Assembly (NCBI GenBank): GCA_017883205.1 | Contig: JADGNZ010000051.1 | Location: forward strand, 1 to 44,334 | DNA length: 44,334 bases | Source: Thermoanaerobaculia bacterium | GTDB taxonomy: Bacteria > Acidobacteriota > Thermoanaerobaculia > Gp7-AA8 | Direction: 5' to 3' | Shown: in pieces, positions 41,699-44,334 of the stretch | How the letters are laid out: each line of letters starts with the position of its first letter | How positions within the stretch are numbered: the stretch's first letter is position 1 | Made by a program: the position numbers and the translations under genes | The notes under the pieces: model-generated | What the model was told of the DNA's origin: nothing | The model's database searches: none | What the model saw: the letters and a program-made list of their open reading frames with translations, nothing else

Positions 41699-43510
41699 CT
41701 ACCTCCAGATATCCGTGATGTCCTTCGCCGTCGTCGCCCCTCCGAAAGGCGTGATGCCATAGATGTCGAGAAGCGTACGCAGGAGGTCGTAGTGCGTGTA
41801 GCTCGTCGGCGATGTCGTGCCGGGCGCTACCGGCTGTCCCATCACGATCGTCGGGATGCGGTTCTTCGGCGGTGTCGTCGTGATCACCGTGCCGGGGCAA
41901 TGGGTGGTGTAGGAGGAGCTGTCTTCGTCCCATGTCACGATCAGCAGGCTGTTGTTCTGCTCGGCCCAGCCGGCGTAGGCGCTGAGATTCGTCTGCAGCC
42001 ACGTGTCGCCGGCGCCGACCTCGTTGGGGATGCTGCTGCCGTTATGCATGTCGTCACTCAGGTTGGGGATCACGAAGCTGACGTCGGGCAGGGCCGCGAA
42101 ACCGGCGGCATCGTGAGGGAACTGGCTGAAGTTTTTGCTCGATGATGCCGGGACGTTCGTGAAATCGACCCACGGACAATGCTTCGGCGCAAACAGCGTG
42201 TCGTTGCACGTGGTGCGTGCGCCGGACGACGGAAGGTTCTCCGCGAAGCCAACGAACGACTTGCCCGCGCCGATCATCGCCGCGCCGAGGTTTTGAGAGG
42301 TGAACGGGCCGATCGGACATGTGTCGGTGCAGACGCCGAGGGTGTCGCCGGCGAAGAAGTCGATGTAGTTCGGCTGGCTTGGGTGATGCGAGGCAAAGAA
42401 CTTCGTCAGCAGCGCGCCACGCGACGCCAGATGGTTGATGAACGGAGCCTTCGACGAGCCGATGACGTTGCCGAACGACTTGTTCTCCTCGATCACGATC
42501 ACGATGTGGCTGGGAGCGGGAAGCTTCGTGTTGACAATCGTGCCCTGACCGCCGAGCGTGATCTCGAGCAAATCGGCCAGCCGGTAGCCGGCCAGCGCGA
42601 TCGCCTCGTCCGCGATCGAAGACACTTTCTTCTTATAAGCCGTAGCCGGCGTCTGGTTCTCATGCAGGCTTGCCGGATACGCCGAGCTCTTCGCCGTCTC
42701 GAACCCTTCCAGCGACCAGGCATCGAAGTCTCCCGATTTCAGCCGCGCGGCCTCGGACGCCTTCGGATGATCGTGCACGATCACGGCGATCACCCGGTCG
42801 AGGTAGACGAGCTGCGTCTCCGACGAGCCCTGCAGAATCGAGTTGTCGATGATTCGATCCCAGAACTTGTGCAGAGGAGAGATTGCCTGCGGCGCCAGGA
42901 GAAACAAGTTTCCGCCCTGGTCGCCGGCCGGATTCGCATCCGTGACGCGGGAGGCGGCGTGGAGCGGCTGGTGGACGTCTCCCGTGAGGTGCATCATCCA
43001 GGCGAGTTGCATCGCCCGCTCCGACACCGCTCCGCAGGGAACGGTGTCGCAGGCAACGGTGTGGCGAAACGTGGTCAGGCGCTCGACAGCGTTGGTTGCC
43101 GGCGTCGGGATGGCGGTGTCGTCGGTGGGGGCGTCGCTGCCCGTAGCGCCCGAAACACCCTTCCAGAACCTGTCGATGAAATGCCACTCCCTCTGATGGA
43201 AACGCGTACACGCGCGGGGATCGTTCTGATCCTTCGGCCGGACGACGTCGGGCCAGGTCGCAGCACGCATGAAGAACTCGCGCTGGCGGTCTGCGAGTGG
43301 TCTCGCATCATTCGGGAAGAGATCGAGCAGGCAAGCGTCGCTGGGAGCACTCTTCAGAAGCGCGATCGCCTTGTTCCGGGCGTCCGGCGACATGTTGTCC
43401 CAGGCGATTCCGGCGACCAGCTCATGACCGGTACCGTTCCAGGCAAGGAGCGACGAGGGCAGGCACGAGACGAGGACGAGAACGAGAGCAGGAAAGCCGA
43501 GGCGTTTCAT
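41699..43510 (-). CDS. S1/P1-type nuclease fused to a phosphoesterase-family domain
   Basis: 603 aa. After the signal peptide (residues 1-23) Trp24 becomes the mature N-terminus; Trp1 and His6 (here Trp24 and His29) are zinc ligands of P1 nuclease. Further zinc motifs: FHQREWHFIDRF, MHLTGDVHQPLH and LHKFWDRIIDNS, so the first 320 residues are an S1/P1 nuclease. From about residue 330, PSHIVIVIEENKSFGNVIG, SHHPSQPNYIDFFAGD and TWDEDSS identify a phosphoesterase of the AcpA/phospholipase C type. Probably secreted and acting on nucleic acids plus phosphoesters, perhaps for phosphate scavenging. Confidence 0.92.
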   Translation of the reverse strand: MKRLGFPALVLVLVSCLPSSLLAWNGTGHELVAGIAWDNMSPDARNKAIALLKSAPSDACLLDLFPNDARPLADRQREFFMRAATWPDVVRPKDQNDPRACTRFHQREWHFIDRFWKGVSGATGSDAPTDDTAIPTPATNAVERLTTFRHTVACDTVPCGAVSERAMQLAWMMHLTGDVHQPLHAASRVTDANPAGDQGGNLFLLAPQAISPLHKFWDRIIDNSILQGSSETQLVYLDRVIAVIVHDHPKASEAARLKSGDFDAWSLEGFETAKSSAYPASLHENQTPATAYKKKVSSIADEAIALAGYRLADLLEITLGGQGTIVNTKLPAPSHIVIVIEENKSFGNVIGSSKAPFINHLASRGALLTKFFASHHPSQPNYIDFFAGDTLGVCTDTCPIGPFTSQNLGAAMIGAGKSFVGFAENLPSSGARTTCNDTLFAPKHCPWVDFTNVPASSSKNFSQFPHDAAGFAALPDVSFVIPNLSDDMHNGSSIPNEVGAGDTWLQTNLSAYAGWAEQNNSLLIVTWDEDSSSYTTHCPGTVITTTPPKNRIPTIVMGQPVAPGTTSPTSYTHYDLLRTLLDIYGITPFGGATTAKDITDIWR

Positions 43511-43608
43511 GGACCTCCTCCTGGCTGCCCTTCATCAAGGTGAGGGCCGGCAGCCTACTTGAGGAGAGTCCGGCTGGACACGGATCCCTACCCTGCGGTG
43601 GAGGACCG

Positions 43609-43677
43609 ATCCGCAGATGACGCAGATGGACACAGATGCCGGCAATCTCATCTGCGTCATCTGCGTAATCTGCGGAT
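43609..43677. repeat. CCGCAGATGACGCAGATG inverted repeat
   Basis: Left arm ATCCGCAGATGACGCAGATG and on; right arm CATCTGCGTCATCTGCGTAA and on, with tandem internal GCAGAT words. A 69-bp hairpin between the two minus-strand genes. Confidence 0.82.
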
Positions 43678-43687
43678 GGGGGGCGAA

Positions 43688-44197
43688 TCACGGTTTGGCT
43701 AACGCTTTGTCCAACACATTCCGCCAATCCTGAACCTCGCGGCGCAGCGTCTCGACTTCGTTCTGCGCGCTGATGGTCTCCCGGGTCACGGCAGCGGATC
43801 GATCCTGAATCGCCGCCAGTCTGCTCTTGATGTCATTCATTCTGGATTGACGCGATGCGCGCGCCTGCTCCGAGGTCGCATCTTCGGCTTCGATTCTGCT
43901 TAGCAGCCCTTCGAACTCCCCTTGGTCGCTCTTGAGACCGGCGGACTCCTGATCCAGCCGCCTGAGCCGATCTTGCGCCGCCGCCAATTCCGTTGACGCA
44001 AGGGTTACGCGCCTCATCAGAAGATCGGTCTTCTGCATCGCGGCTTGCTCCTTCAGCAGCACGACCATCTCTTTCAGAGTGCCGTTGATCTCGGCCAGTT
44101 GCGCGCGCGTATCGCGATCCTCAGCATCACTCGGCGATCGCGCCGCCAGGCTCGGCGCCACGAAGACAAGCAGTACGACAAGCGATATCTTTCTCAT
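43688..44197 (-). CDS. Secreted coiled-coil protein, function unknown
   Basis: 169 aa. Signal peptide of about 19 residues (ending SLAARS). The rest is charged and helical, with heptad-like stretches (LLKEQAAMQKTDLLMRR, LASTELAAAQDRLRRLD, AQNEVETLRREVQDW), so a periplasmic coiled coil is likely. No family recognised. No lipobox is seen. Confidence 0.7.
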   Translation of the reverse strand: MRKISLVVLLVFVAPSLAARSPSDAEDRDTRAQLAEINGTLKEMVVLLKEQAAMQKTDLLMRRVTLASTELAAAQDRLRRLDQESAGLKSDQGEFEGLLSRIEAEDATSEQARASRQSRMNDIKSRLAAIQDRSAAVTRETISAQNEVETLRREVQDWRNVLDKALAKP

Positions 44198-44242
44198 GGT
44201 TTGTGCTCCGACTTGTTAGACGCAGTTGAAAGAGTTGGCGCT

Positions 44243-44334
44243 TCAGGCAATCGAGTGGATTGAAGACGGAAGGTTGGGAGACAGATCGAGGCCACCGAGG
44301 TGAAAGAGGATGGCTTCGCGGAAACGGGTGCGGC
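44243..44334 (-). CDS. Possible C-terminal fragment of a gene cut by the window edge
   Basis: The frame ending TGA at 44243 reads RTRFREAILFHLGGLDLSP to the edge, which looks protein-like. Only 29 codons are visible and no family can be given. Also possible: noncoding. Confidence 0.25.
   Translation of the reverse strand, partial: RTRFREAILFHLGGLDLSPNLPSSIHSIA

Noticed and set aside
41142-42002. Long minus-strand ORF through array C into the nuclease gene
   Set aside because: It stays open because the array has a period divisible by three and no stop words; the rest shadows the real gene in another frame. No signal or domain supports it.
1-44334. tRNA, rRNA and riboswitch genes
   Set aside because: I saw no cloverleaf or known riboswitch motif by eye; a covariance-model scan would be needed to exclude them.

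Overview
The window is GC-rich bacterial chromosome with a dense, mostly minus-strand housekeeping core. An LPS pathway (lptCA-like, lptB, msbA-type ABC, a DUF374 acyltransferase, lpxB) marks it as Gram-negative. The gene order lptCA-lptB-rpoN-hpf-hprK-rapZ, a GWxTD-type secreted protein, a YfhO-type membrane protein and many dispersed intergenic repeats fit an Acidobacteriota-like organism. That placement is inference, not proven.

Layout. 1-6750 is accessory: a palindromic tandem array at the left edge (array A), an uncharacterised gene, and toxin-antitoxin (TA) genes. A 2,801-bp IS1595-family transposon (1266-4066, intact inverted repeats, 8-bp target duplication) carries three passenger genes and sits inside a vapC gene already broken by a REP-like palindrome. 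A second intact VapBC pair, a DUF4145 protein and an adhesin-E-like secreted protein follow. 6768-12558 holds priA, a secreted anchored protein and a YfhO-type protein. 12926-24804 is a long minus-strand run: UDG, coaBC, rpoZ, gmk, yicC, DUF374 acyltransferase (frameshifted at an A10 run), msbA-like, lpxB, two small membrane proteins, HIT, HU, sppA, rpsA. 24970-35476 continues with rapZ, array B, hprK, GWxTD protein, two hpf genes, rpoN, lptB, lptC/A-like and recJ. 35561-44334 is accessory again: BrnT/BrnA, MBL hydrolase, a large HELGH/BACON secreted protein, VOC protein, beta-carbonic anhydrase, DUF104 antitoxin, array C, an S1/P1 nuclease-phosphoesterase fusion and a coiled-coil secreted protein.

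The most unusual signal is three separate tandem arrays (A 1-224, B 25883-26126, C 41181-41551) with unrelated sequences but one architecture: a 14-bp dyad built as 5-N4-5, then a 7-bp spacer, giving a 21-bp period that is almost free of indels (about 11, 11-12 and 18 units). 21 bp is about two turns of B-DNA, so the dyads would lie on one face of the helix; it is also seven codons. Half-sites are GCAAA/TTTGC in A, TAGAT/ATCTA in B and TGAGT/ACTCA in C. B and C share core tetramers (CGGT, CGGG, CGCG) and two spacer classes (CG-rich and T-rich). Each array lies 5' of a gene: the 421-852 ORF, rapZ and a DUF104 antitoxin. Shared geometry with unrelated sequence suggests the layout is under selection, as a phased protein-binding array, an RNA hairpin string or, less likely, a heptapeptide-coding tract. 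I cannot assign a function from sequence.

The intergenic spaces also hold several different families of low-complexity inverted repeats, some of which have run into gene ends (the YfhO-type gene, recJ).
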